From NCBI GenBank assembly GCA_025093985.1, contig JACAAK010000014.1, positions 1,550,001-1,614,000 of the forward strand: a stretch of DNA of 64,000 bases, read 5' to 3'. Both the position numbers and the translations under genes were made by a program. The stretch is from Calvatia gigantea. Its lineage: Eukaryota; Basidiomycota; Agaricomycetes; Agaricales; Lycoperdaceae. Shown here piece after piece: positions 8,987-20,180 of this stretch. Position 1 is the first letter of the stretch. Each line of letters starts with the position of its first letter. Under the pieces are notes generated by a model that was given only the letters and a program-made list of their open reading frames with translations, had not been told where the DNA came from and made no database searches.

Positions 8987-9823
8987 GACAGACCTCCTCA
9001 GACCATTTGTGAGCTGATTGACTTCCTGAATGCGAACCCCGGGGCGTTTGCGTTCAGACCAGATGATACTGGGATCGGTTGAGCTGGCATGCGTGGGGGG
9101 TCCCTGCGGTGTCGCTGGTCTTCTGGCCTACTAGGTGGAGAAGTTGTAAGGCAACAGGGGTGGGGTCCCTGGGGGGTGCTTCCAGCGTCGGCTGGTGGTG
9201 CTCCTTTCCTGGGCTTGGTTGGGGGCTTCACAGGGGGCGAAGGCATAAAATAACGGGGGTTGGGTCCCCAGGTGGCAGTGCGGGTTCATCCTGCTTAGCT
9301 GCTTTCTTGGGCGCCGTGTATGCGGCACTTCGAGTTGCTACCCTGCCTACTGTGTTGCTCTGGATCAGGACTGGGCTGATACCCTTTCACTTGGGAAGTT
9401 GGGGGTAAGGCAGCTCCAAGTGGGGGCTCCTTGCGCTGGCTCTCCTGACTACACCTGTCCCCTCTTGGGCACTCGGCTGCCGCTGCCGCTGGGCCCGCTA
9501 CTTGTGGGATGATTAGGGCACCACCGACGCAAAGCGGCGGTGCGGCACTGGGTGTATACCACAAGACCTGGGCAACTGGGTCTTCTTCAGTGTGATGGGC
9601 ATTTCGGGCGACCGGGGGATTTAGCAAGTAAGGGGGGTCTGGTTTGGTCTGGGTGGGCATTGCGCCTGGCTTGGGTTGGGTTGGGCTCCTTCTGAACAGT
9701 AGATTACTCTCAACCCATCGGACTTTGTAGTTGGGGCTTTGTACTTAGCTACATGCGGACTGCGATCGGGCACCGCATTATAAATTGGCGCAAGCCTTGA
9801 TTTAAAAAAAAAAAAAAAAAAAA
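8987..9823 (+). mobile_element. LINE copy E (ORF2 tail and 3' UTR)
   Basis: A 5'-truncated copy of 837 bp. It begins with the last 30 or so codons of ORF2 (stop TGA 9080-9082), followed by a type I 3' UTR and an A-tract (9804-9823). It starts directly after copy D's poly(A). The 5' arm of the stem-loop carries a small insertion here. Confidence 0.85.
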
Positions 9824-11808
9824 TAGCGCAGTTCTTCCTATCATTGCACCATGATATGTTGGTTGCAATACTTCGCAAGGGATCTGCCCTCTCTCCCGTC
9901 CTGTCGGCCTTATACATAGCTCTGCTAATGTGGCTTTTCGACAGGGAGGCGTCACGTCTAGGGACGACTCTTCTGTCATATGTCGATGATGGCACCATCA
10001 TTGCCCAGTCAAAAGACTGGGGATCTAACCTTGTGGCTCTTAAGGAGGCATATGGTATTATATTCAGGCTCTTTGAGCGCTTCGCCTTGGTACTTGAACA
10101 TGACAAGTCTGAGGTTTTTCACTTCTCCCGTAAGCACGGGGATGACAATCCACCGATAGACCTGGGCTTTGCCCCATTCACTGGTGATACGCCGCTCTGG
10201 CCCAAGCCTTATTGGAGGTACTTGGGCTTCTACTTCGACCATGCCCTTACTTTTAAGGAGCATGTTCGTTACTATTCTACTAAAGCACTTTCTACGGTGA
10301 AAGCCATGAAGATGCTTGGTAATTCTATGAGGGGCTTGCGGCCTATACAGAAGCGCCTCCTTTATCGGTCATGTGTCATCCCCATTGCGACATATGGCTT
10401 TAAACTCTGGTTCTTCAAGGGCTCTCGCTGTAAGGCGGCCCTTAAGAGCCTGAATGTCATGCAAAGGCAGGCGGCCCTGTGGATTACAGGTGCTTTCCGG
10501 ACTGCTCCTACTGGGGCTGCGGAGTCATTCGCAGGTCTCATACCCATCCAGCTTCATGTACAGAAGCTTGCTGTCAGGTCAGACTACAGGATTAAGACCC
10601 TGTCACCTAATCATCCTCTCAGAGCCCTTATGAGCCCTGAATATTCTGGGTCTGCTAAGCTGCACACTCGCTCTATCGGCCTTATGTCTCCTGCGATTCA
10701 CAAGAGGACTAAAGGCTCCTTGATCCAGGCTGATGCCAACCTGGTTAACCTCGTCGAGGAGTTTGAGCCTATAGCTCTAATTAATCGGCCCGGATACCGC
10801 CTGATGGACTGCCACCCTGACCAGGTGACGTTCATGGAGGTGAAACTTAATGCGGAGGGTAACACCGACCCCAAGCATATGTATGCTCTCAACGCGCGCC
10901 TCAGGGAGTGCAGGGAGGACCTCAGGATTGTTCATATGGCGACGGACACAAGTCTGCCACTCCATGGCAAGTTCCAGGCAGTTTCATCTGCCCATGTCTA
11001 TCGCCAATAGGTGTGTCTCCAGGAGATCACTCGTGTGGCAGGCCGAGTTACAGCACCTGATGCTGAGCTTATGGCCATTGCACTTGGCATTCATTTTGCT
11101 CTTAAGCAGGGTGATGTCAGGCTCATACATGTATTCACTGACTCTATTGCGTTGGCGAAGCTTGCAGTTGATCCGTCTACACATTCTGGGCAGATGCTGT
11201 CCCAAGGGGTGTGTGTGGCGCTGAAGCAGTGGCTCTCTGGGGATCCCCGGAGGGGCATTGAATTTCTCACTGTCCCTTCTTCCGAGAAGTGGGAGTTTCA
11301 CCATGCTGTGCACCGGCATGTCACCTCGTTCCCTCAGGTCGCTTATGGCCTGAGGCCGTTCACTTCCATTGCCCGCCTGCGTAGAGAGGTGGTCGATGAT
11401 GTTCTGGAGTCATGGCGCCAGCTGTACTCTACCTCTTCTTATAAGGGGCGTAGTAATATGGATCTCGCCTCCGGGGCGGACCCGTCTGTTCCAGGGAAGC
11501 CGACCTACCTTTCTGGTGGGCCCTGGCTCCCTCATGTTAACGGCTCTAACTCGCTTTGTGCGAGGGCCGTGCATGCTGTCACCGGTCATGCTCCAATTGG
11601 GTCGTACCGCGTATGATTCTTTCCTACTGAAAGTGTTGGCTGTTCGTGTGGCGCCGCTCTCAAGGGGCGCTATCACATATTCGTCAGGTGTCCCGACCAC
11701 AAGAGGGAGCTTGACAGACCTCCTCAGACCATTCGTGAGCTGATTGATTTCCTGAACGTGAACCCTGGGGCGTTTGCATTCAGACCAGATGACGCTGGGA
11801 TCGGTTGA
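9824..11808 (+). pseudogene. LINE ORF2 fragment of copy F
   Basis: Covers part of the RT (YVDDG retained), RNase H and the C-terminal zinc motif, in one frame throughout. About 43 codons of the RT are missing through the internal deletion. Two premature stops interrupt it: TAG at 11008-11010 (Arg codon in intact copies) and TGA near 11614 (CGA to TGA). There is no frameshift: decay is by C:G to T:A transitions. It cannot give a functional protein. Confidence 0.88.
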
Positions 11809-12510
11809 GCTGGCGCATGCGGGGGGCTCCTGCGGTGTCGCTGGTCTTCTGACCTACTGGGTGGAGAAGTCACAAGGCAACAGGGGTGGGGTCCCTGGGG
11901 GGTGCTTCCGGCTTCGGCTGGTGGTGTTCCTTTCCTGGGCTTGGTTAGGGGCTTCACGGGGGGCGAAGGCGTAAAATAACGGGGGTGGGGTCCCTGGGTG
12001 GCGGTGCGGGTCGTCCTGCTCAGCCGCTTTCTTGGGCGCCGTCTAGGCAGCGCTCCGAGTTGCTACCCTACCTGCTGTGTTGCTCTAGATCAGGGCTGGG
12101 CTGATACCCTTTCACTTGGGAAGTTGGGGGTAAGGTGGCTCCAAGCGGGGGCCCCTCGCGCTGGCTCTCCTGACTACACCTGTCCCCTCTCGGGCGCCCG
12201 GCCGCCGCTGCTGCTGGGCCCGCCGCTTGTGGGATGATCAGGGCACTGCCGCATCGCGGCGGTGTGTCACTGGGTGTACACCACAAGACCTGGGCAACTG
12301 GGTCTTCTTCAGTGTGATGGGCATTTCGGGCGACCGGGGGATTTGGCAAGTAAGAGGTGGTCTGGTCTGGTCTGGGTTAGCGCTTGGGTTGGGTTGGGTT
12401 GCTTCTGAACAGTAGATTACTCTTAACTCATCAGACTTTGTAGTTGGGGCTTTGTACTTAGCTACACGCGGACTGCGATCGGGCACTGCATTATAAATTG
12501 GCGCAAGCCA

Positions 12511-12545
<35 letters not shown>
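9824..12545 (+). mobile_element. LINE copy F
   Basis: A 5'-truncated copy beginning inside the RT (AQFF motif) directly after copy E's poly(A), with a type I 3' UTR and a long A-tract (12517-12545). An in-frame internal deletion joins the LRK codons near 9880 to GSALSP, with short sequence identity at the junction. Compared with copy C it shows many transitions at CpG sites. Confidence 0.88.
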
Positions 12546-12548
<3 letters not shown>

Positions 12549-13463
12549 CTTTAGGCCTATAGTTCTTCTCAACACGCTGGGTAAGCTGTTTGAGAAAATG
12601 ATCGCGACTAGGCTCCAGTTTGACTCTGTCAAATTTGGGGTCTTTCACCCTAATCAGCTCAGAGGTGTAATCCAACAGTCCACTGAAGATGCCGGCCTGA
12701 TGCTGACCCACATCGTAAGAGTGGGTTGGGCTAAGGGCCTCAGGACTAGCATTGTGGTATTTGACATAGCACAGTTTTTCCCGTCATTGCACCATGATAT
12801 ATTGGTTGCAATACTTCGCAAGCAAGGATTTGCCCCTGAGTTGGTCGAGTTCTTTGTGCACTACTTGGTAGAACAGAAGACCCAGTATTGCTGGGATTCT
12901 TTCAAGTCCGAGCCGTTTCCATTGGATGTGGGGGTAGGTCAGGGCTCTGCCCTCTCCCCCGTCCTGTCAGCCTTATACATAGCTCCGCTAATGTGGCTTT
13001 TCGACAGGGAGGTGTCATGCTTAGGGATGACCCTTCTGTCATATGTCGATGATGGTACCATCATTGCCCAGTCTAAGGACTGGGAGTCCAATCTTGTGGC
13101 TCTTAAGGAGGCATATGGCATTATATTCAGGCTCTTTGAGCACTTCACCTTGGTACTTGAGCATGACAAGTCTGAGGTTTTTCACTTCTCCTGCAAGCAC
13201 AGGGATGATAATCCACCAATTGACCTGGGCTTTGCCCCGTTCACTGGTGATACACTGCTTCAGCCCAAGCCCTATTGGAGGTACTTGGGTTTCTACTTCG
13301 ACCGTGCCCTTACCTTTAAGGAGCATGTTCATTATTATTCTACCAAGGCACTCTCTATGGTGAAAGCCATGAAGATGCTTGGTAACTCTATGAGGGGCTT
13401 GCGGCCTATGCAGAAGCGCCTCCTCTATTGGTCATGTGTTGTGCCCATTGTGACATATGGCTT

Positions 13464-15788
13464 TTTTTTTTTTTTTTTTTTTTTAAATCATGGCTTGCGC
13501 CAATTTATATCGCGGTGCCCGATCGCAGTCCGCGTGTAGCTAAGTACAAAGCCCCAACTACAAGGTCCGATGAGTTAAGAGTAATCTACTGTTCAGAAAC
13601 AATCCAACCCAGCCCAAGCGCTAACCCAGACCAGACCGGACCACCCCCTACTTGCCAAATCCCCCGGTTTCCCGAAATGCCCATCACATTGAGGAAGACC
13701 CAGTTGCCCAGGTCTTGTGGTGTACACCCAGTGACGCATCGCTGCAAAGCGGCGGTGCCCTGATCATCCCTCGAGAGGCGGACCCAGCGGCAACGGCGGC
13801 CGAGTGCCCTCAGGGGGACAGGTGTAGTCAGGAGATCCAGCGCAAGGAGCCCCCGCTTGGAGCCACCTTACCCCCAACTTCCCAGGTGAAAGGGTATCAG
13901 CCCAGTCCCGATCCAGGGCAACACAGCAGGCAGGGTAGCAACTCGAAGCGCCGCCTAGACGGCGCCCAAGAAAGTAGCTTAGCAGGACGAACCCGCACCG
14001 CCACCCGGGGACCCCACCCCCGTTGTTTTACGCCTCCGCCCCCCGCAAAGCCCCCAACCAGGCCCAGGAAAGGAGCACCACTAGCCGAGGCCAGAAGCAC
14101 CCCCCAGGGACCCCACCCCTGTTGCCTTACAACTTCTCCACCTAGTAGGCCAGAAGACCAGCGACCCCGCAGGAGCCCCCCACGCGCGCCAGCTCAGCCG
14201 ATCCCAGTTTCATCTGGTCTGAACGCAAAAGCCCCCGGGTTTGCGTTCAGGAAATCTATCAGCTCACGAATGGTCTGAGGAGGTCTGTTGAGTTCCCTCT
14301 TGTGTTTGGGACACCTGACGAAAATGTGATAGCGCCCCTCAAGAGCGGCGCCACACGAGCAGCTAACGCTTTCGGTAGGAAAGAATCGTACGCGGTACGA
14401 CCCAATCGGAGCATGACCTGTAACGGCACGCACGGCCCTCGCGCAGAGCGAGTTAGAGCCACTAACATGAGGGAGCCAAGGCCCACCGGAAAGGTAGGTC
14501 GGCTTCCCCGGAACAGTCGGGTCCGCCCCAGAGGCGAGATCCATATTACTACGCCCCTTGTAAGAAGAGGTAGAGTACAGCTGACGCCATGACTCCAGAA
14601 CATCATCGACCGCCTCCTTGCGCAGGCGGGCAATAGAAGTGAACGGCCTCAGGCCATAAGCAACCTGAGGGAACGAGGTGACATGCCGGTGAACAGCATG
14701 GTGGAACTCCCACTTCTCGGAAGAAGGGACAGCGAGGAATTCAACGCCTCTCCGGGGATCCCCAGAGAGCCATCGTTTAAGCGCCACACACACTCCCTGG
14801 GACAGCATCTGCCCGGAGTGTGTAGACGGATCAACTACAAGCTTCGCTGACGCAATAGAGTCAGTGAATACCCGTATAAGCCTGACGTCATCCTGCTTAA
14901 GAGCAAAATGAATGCCAAGTGCAATGGCCATGAGCTCAGCATCAGGTGCTGTAACTCGGCCTGCCACGCGAGTGATCTCCCGGAGGCACTCCCGCTGGCG
15001 GTAGACATGGGCAGACGAAACTGCCTGGAACTTGCCATGGAGCGGCAGACTTGCGTCCGTCGCCATATGGACAATCCCGAGGTCCTCCCTGCACTCCCTA
15101 AGGCGCGCGTTGAGAGCATACATGTGCTCGGGGTCAGTGTTACCCTCCGCATTGAGCTTCACCTCCATGAACGACACCTGCTCAGGGTGGCAGTCCATCA
15201 GGCGGTATCCGGGTCGATTAATCGAAGCCATAGGCTCAAATTCCTCGACGAGGTTCACCAGGCTGGCGTCAGCCTGGATTAAGGAGCCCTTAGTCTTCTT
15301 GCGGACAGCAGGAGACATAAGGCCGATAGAACGAGTGTGCAATTTCGCAGACCCAGAGTATTCAGGGCTCATAAGGGCCCTGAGAGGATGGTTGGGCGAC
15401 AGGGTCTTAATCCTGTAGTCCGACCTGACAGCAAGCTTCTGTATGTGAAGCTGGATAGGTATGAGACCCGCGAACGATTCCGCAGCCCCAGTAGGAGCAG
15501 TCCGGAAAGCGCCTGTAATCCACAGGGCCGCCCGTCTCTGCATGACGTTCAGACTCTTAAGGGCCGCCTTACAGCGAGAGCCCTTGAAGAACCAGAGTTT
15601 GAAGCCGTACGTCGCAATGGGAACGACACACGACCGATAGAGGAGGCGCTTCTGCATAGGCCGCAAGCCCCTCGTAGAATTACCAAGCATCTTCATGGCC
15701 TTCACCGTGGAGAGTGCTTTAGTAGAATAGTAACGAACGTGCTCCTTGAAGGTAAGGGCGCGGTCGAAGTAGAAGCCCAAATACCTCC
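13464..15788 (-). mobile_element. LINE copy T1, inserted in H
   Basis: Antisense 5'-truncated copy of about 2.3 kb with a T-tract at 13462-13484 (its poly(A)). The TSD GTGACATATGGCTT is present at 13450-13463 and 15789-15802. Type I 3' UTR. It is close to copies C and R in sequence. Confidence 0.92.
14194..15788 (-). CDS. LINE ORF2 C-terminal fragment of T1 (about 530 aa, open)
   Basis: Open from the truncation point (RYLGFYF region, after the RT active site) to stop 14194-14196. It contains RNase H (TDAS, DAELMA, FTDS) and the C-terminal CSCGAALEGRYHIFVRC motif. The apparent start upstream of 15788 is made of target-site bases. It has no start codon or promoter of its own; it is an intact frame in a dead-on-arrival copy, indicating recent insertion. 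Confidence 0.87.
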
Positions 15789-16505
15789 GTGACATATGGC
15801 TTCAAACTCTGGTTCTTCAAGGGTTCCCGCTGCAAGGCGGCCCTTAAGAGCCTGAATGTCATGCAAAGGCGGACAGCCCTGTGGATTACAGGTGCATTCC
15901 AGACTGCTCCTACCGGGGCTGCGGAGTCATTCGCGGATCTCATACCTATCCAGCTTCATATACAGAAGCTTGCTATTAGGTCAGACTACAGGATTAAGAC
16001 CCTGTCGCCTAATCATCCACTTAGGGCCCTTATAAGCCCTGAGTATTCTGGGTCTGCTAAGCTGCATACCCGCTCTATCGGTCTTATGTCTCCTGTGGTT
16101 CGCAAGAAGACTAAAGGCTCCTTAATCCAGGCTGATTCCAACCTGGTGAACCTCATTAAGGAATTTGAGCCTATGGCTTTGATTAATCGGCCTGGATACC
16201 GCCTGATGGACTGCCACCCTGACCAGGTGTCGTTCATGGAGGTGAAGCTCAATGCGGAGGGTAATACTGACCCCGCACATATGTATGCTCTCAATGCACG
16301 CCTTAGGGAGTGCAGAGAGGATCTTGGGATTGTCCATGTGGCGATGGATGCAAGTCTTCCACTTCATGCCAAGTTCCAGGCAGTATCATCTGCCCATGTC
16401 TATTGCCGACGGGAGTGTCTCCAGGAGATTACTCGCATGGCAGGCCGTGTCACAGCACCTGATGCTGAGCTCATGGCCATTGCGCTTGGAGTTCATTTTG
16501 CCCTC

Positions 16506-16536
<31 letters not shown>

Positions 16537-17490
16537 TGGCTTGCGCCAATTTATAACGCGGTGCCCGATCGCAGTCCGCGTGTAGCTAAGTACAAAGCCC
16601 CAACTACAAAGTCCGATGAGTTAAGAGTAATCCACTGTTCAGAAACAACCCAACCCAACCCAAGCGTTAACCCAGACCAGATCGGACCACTCCCTACTTG
16701 CCAAATCCCCCGGTTTCCCGAAATGCCCATCGCATTGAAGAAGACCCAGTTGCCCAGGTCTTGTGGTGTACACCCAGTGACGCACCGCCGCAAAGCGGCG
16801 GTGCCCTGATCATCCCTCGAGAGGCGGACCCAGCGGCAACGGCGGCCGAGTGCCCTCAGGGGGACAGGTGTAGTCAGGAGATCCAGCGCAAGGAGCCCCC
16901 GCTTGGAGCCGCCTTACCCCCAACTTCCCAAGTAGAAGGGTATCAGCCCAGTCCTGACCCAGAGCAACACAGTAGGCAGGGTAGCAACTCGAAGCGCCGC
17001 CTAGACAGCGCCCAAGAAAGCAGCTTAGCAGGACGAACCCGCACCGCCACCCGGGGACCCCACCCCCGTTATTTTACGCCTCCGCCACCACGAAGCCCCC
17101 AGCCAGGCCCAGGAAAGGAGCACCACCCGCCGAGGCCAGAAGCACCCCCCAGGGACCCCACCCCTGTTGCCTTACAACTTCCCCACCCAGTAGGCCAGGA
17201 GACCAGCGACCCCGCAGGAGCCCCCCACGCGCGCCAGCTCAACCGATCCCAGCGTCATCTGGTCTGAACGCAAAGGCCCCCGGGTTTGCGTTCAGGAAGT
17301 CTATCAGCTCACGAATGGTCTGAGGAGGTCTGTCAAGGTCCCTTTTGTGCTTGGGACACCTGACAAAAATGTGATAGCGCCCCTCAAGAGCGGCGCCACA
17401 CGAGCAGCTAACGCTTTCATCAGGAAAGAATCGTACGCGGTACGACCCAATCGGAGCATGACCTGTGATGGCACGCACGGCCCTCGCGCA
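16506..17490 (-). mobile_element. LINE copy T2, inserted in H
   Basis: Antisense 5'-truncated copy of 985 bp with a T-tract at 16506-16530. The TSD TTCATTTTGCCCTC lies at 16492-16505 and 17491-17504. It contains only the last part of ORF2 (stop at 17239-17241) and a type I 3' UTR with a perfect 10-bp stem-loop. Its 3' UTR is nearly identical to copy I's, so they probably share a source. Confidence 0.92.
17239..17490 (-). CDS. LINE ORF2 C-terminal fragment of T2 (about 84 aa)
   Basis: Last 80 or so residues of ORF2 with the CxC...H...C zinc motif (CSCGAALEGRYHIFVRC) and the conserved tail ending in GIG. It is open, but truncated at the 5' side by the insertion itself. It has no independent function. 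Confidence 0.8.
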   Translation of the reverse strand, partial: CARAVRAITGHAPIGSYRVRFFPDESVSCSCGAALEGRYHIFVRCPKHKRDLDRPPQTIRELIDFLNANPGAFAFRPDDAGIG

Positions 17491-18955
17491 TTCATTTTGC
17501 CCTCAAGCAGGATGACATCAGGCTTATACGCGTTTTCACTGATTCTATTGTGTTAGCAAAGCTCGCAGTTGATCCGTCTACACACTCCGGGCAAATGCTG
17601 TCCCAAGGAGTGTGTGTGGTGCTTAAACGATGGCTCTCTGGGGACCCCTGGAGAGGCATTGAATTCCTTGCTGTCCCTTCTTCCGAGAAGTAGGAGTTTC
17701 ATCATGCTGTCCACCGGCATGTTACCTCATTCCCTCAGGTCGCTTATGGCCTGAGGCTGTTCACTTCTATTGCCCGCCTGCATAAAGAGGTGGTCGACAA
17801 TGTTCTGGAGGCATGGCATCAGCTGTACTCTACCTCTCCTTACAAGGGGTATAGCAACATGGATCTTGCCTCCGGAGCGGATCCGTCTATTCTGGGGAAG
17901 CCGACCTACCTTTCTGGTGGGCCCTGGCTTCCTCACATTAGCGGCTCTAACTCACTTTGTGCAAGGGCCATGCATGCCGTTACAGGTCATGCTCCAATTG
18001 GGTCGTACTGAGTACGATTCTTTCCTAACGAAAGCGTTGGCTGTTCATGTGGCACCGCTCTTGAGGGGTGCTATCACATATTCATTAGGTGTCCCAACCA
18101 CAAGAGGGAGCTTGGCAGACCTCCTCAGACCATTCGTGAGCTGATTGACTTCCTGAATGCGAACCCGGGGGCCTTTGCATTCAGACCAGATGATGCTGGG
18201 ATCGGCTGAGCCGGCATGTGCAAGGGGTTCCTACGGGGTCGCTGGTCTTCTGGCCTACTAGGTGGAGAAGTCTTAAGGCAACAGGGGTGGGGTCCCTGGG
18301 GGGTGCTTCTGGCCTTGGCTGGTGGTGCTCCTTTCCTGGGCCTGGTTGGGGGCTTCGTGGGGGGCGAAGGTGTAAACAACGGGGGTGGGGTCCCTGGGTG
18401 GCGGTGCGGGTTCGTCCTGCTAAGCTGCTTTCTTGGGCGCCATCTAGGTGGCACTTTGAGTTGCTACCCTGCCTGTTGGGTTGCTCTAGATCAGAACTAG
18501 GCTGATACCCTTTCATCTGGGAAGTTGGGGGTAAGGCGGCTCCAAGCGGGGGCTCCTCGCACTGGCTCTCCTGACTATACCTGTCCCCCTGAGGGCACTT
18601 GGCCACTGCTGCCGCTGGGTCCGCCTCTTGAGGGATGATCAGGGCACCATCATGCGGTGATGGTGCGTCACTGGGTGTACACCACAAGACCTGGGCAACT
18701 GGGTCTTCTTCAGTGTGATGGGCATTTCAGGCGACTGGGGTGGTTTATTCAGTAGGGGATGGCTTGGGTCAGATTGGGCTGGAAAGCTCCAGTTAGTACG
18801 GCTTAGGCTGGGTTGGGCTGTTTGTGAAAGGTAGATTACTCTTAACTCATCGGACAATGTAGTTGGGGTCTTTGTACTTTGCTATACATGGACTGCAATC
18901 GGGCACTGTGTTATAAATTGGTGCAAGCCATGATTTAAAAAAAAAAAAAAAAAAA

Positions 18956-19686
18956 GGAGTAGCTCTCCTGACCGGCAGGGGTTGAGTGTAGTGAGAGGCA
19001 ATGTTGGCCACAGCATGGCCCCCAAGCCAACTCGGGTTAGATTGACCAGTTGGAGAGCGATCCAACCAGCCATTGTTAGACAGGGATTGGATGAATGCCA
19101 GGGTGGCACCCAATACCACTGTGGTAGACTCTACAGTAAGCAGCATAGCATGCACAGACCTAAACCAAGAGGCCAGGTTGTGCAGGGACTCGGCTGCACC
19201 TTGGACATCCACAGCAAGGTGTTCTTTGTCACCTGTCAACACCGCTATGGATGGAGTGTACTCCAAATCACCAAATGACTCCACCAACATTCCTTTGCCA
19301 GTGGAGCTCCCAGGGGGATTGGTGATGATCGCAGAAACAGTGGCCCCAGGGGCCACTACCTCATCCTCGTCATCAGTAAAAGGGTCCCCAGTCTCCATTG
19401 GTGCAGGAGAGGGGGAAGTTGCATGAGAGGGAGCATGAGACTGAGGTCGGGCAGTTCTGCTCGAGGAGGTTGTTGATGGCAGCCACACTGTGATCAGCAC
19501 AGTAGTGTAGTATTGGCACGTGCCTTCCCCAGAGGAGGCCTGAGTTGAGGCACAGGTTTGGTAGCAGGGCTGTGGCTGCTGGGAGCTCACACCTGGTATG
19601 TAAGAGATCGGGTTGGGGGACAATTGTGGCGGTACCAGATCGTCGGCCCATGGGTTGTTTGATGAGCTGGGTGGCCTGTGGCTCAT
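18956..19686 (-). CDS. LINE ORF1 N-terminal fragment of S (about 243 aa, open)
   Basis: Begins at ATG 19686-19684, the start conserved in A, J and M. A C-to-T change has made an extra in-frame ATG upstream (near 19716) that should not be taken as the start. The sequence has the Pro/Gln-rich start and acidic stretch, then the GGHAVANI block and RRATP, and it breaks at H's poly(A). No stop occurs in the fragment. The zinc-knuckle half is absent. Confidence 0.75.
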
Positions 19687-19809
19687 ACCAGCAAATAATT
19701 CAGCAACTAGGGACATGCCCTAGCCAAATGTTGGGGTTGTGGTGTATGTAATATGACTAGACTACAGTAACCACCCCATTGATGGTGGTGGTTGCTGGAA
19801 AAGGAAGGG
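18956..19809 (-). mobile_element. LINE copy S (5' part)
   Basis: Antisense 5' UTR and N-terminal part of ORF1, bounded on the left by H's poly(A) and on the right by the LINE 5' end (CCTTCCTTTTCC on the minus strand) near 19809. The left edge at the RRATP codons overlaps by 14 bp (AGGAGAGCTACTCC, antisense) with the first bases of plus-strand copy K at 29066. S and K may therefore be inverted halves of one element, although copy J and 59 bp of other sequence separate them. Confidence 0.75.
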
Positions 19810-19868
19810 TTGACTGACCAGTCCTCAGAGTGTGCCAGGAAAGGGAAGTTAAGTCCTAGCCCTGGTAG
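19810..19868. other. 59-bp sequence between S and J, not recognised
   Basis: Lies between the 5' end of S and the T-tract of J. It does not resemble any part of the LINE, LTR or gypsy copies here. It begins GTTGACTGACC, while the bases after J's other end begin GTTGAGGAGAG; the shared GTTGA may be chance or a remnant of the same junction. No coding content. Confidence 0.5.
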
Positions 19869-20157
19869 TTTTTTTTATTTTTTTTTTAAATCAAGGCTTG
19901 CACCAATTTATAACGCAGTGCCCGATCGCAGTCCGCGTGTAGCAGAGTACAAACCCCCTAACTACAAGGTCCGATGAGTTAAGAGTAATCGACCTTTCAC
20001 AAACAGCCCAACCCAGCCCAAGCCGTACTAACCGGAGCCTTCCAGCCTAGCCCAAACCGAGCCGCCCCCTACTGAATAAACTACCCCGGTCACCCAAAAT
20101 GCCTATCACACTGAAGAATACCCAGTTGCCCAGGTCTTGTGGTGTACATCCAGTGAC

Positions 20158-20180
20158 GCACCATCGCAGTGCAATGGTGC
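20158..20180 (-). other. LINE 3'-UTR stem-loop, J version
   Basis: On the minus strand the arms GCACCATTGC and GCGATGGTGC pair around ACT. Relative to type I copies, pair 6 is A-T instead of G-C, pair 7 T-A instead of C-G, and pair 8 is a T-G wobble. The pairing is kept despite substitutions. Confidence 0.65.

Larger units (their letters stand above)
12546..18209 (+). pseudogene. LINE ORF2 of copy H, in three pieces
   Basis: Joining 12546-13463, 15803-16505 and 17505-18209 restores the order RT, RNase H, zinc motif. The RT piece keeps YVDDG. Stops created by transitions include TAG near 17692 and TGA near 18009; the natural stop is TGA 18207-18209. It is disrupted by two later insertions and point changes, so it is non-functional. 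Confidence 0.85.
12546..18955 (+). mobile_element. LINE copy H, split by T1 and T2
   Basis: H consists of about 12546-13463, 15789-16505 and 17491-18955. It starts inside the RT (AFRPIVLL) directly after copy F's poly(A) and ends with a type II 3' UTR and A-tract (18937-18955). T1 and T2 are antisense insertions marked by 14-bp TSDs. The 3'-UTR stem-loop at 18644-18666 has three base pairs changed on both sides relative to type I copies. Confidence 0.88.

Noticed and set aside
8184..9823. Tandem satellite repeat
   Set aside because: The repeated units are LINE 3' UTRs with different 5' truncation points and poly(A) tails, not equal-length monomers.
19687..19716. Upstream start for LINE ORF1 in copy S
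   Set aside because: The ATG arises from a C-to-T change; A, J and M have ACG or GTG there and all share the downstream ATG.
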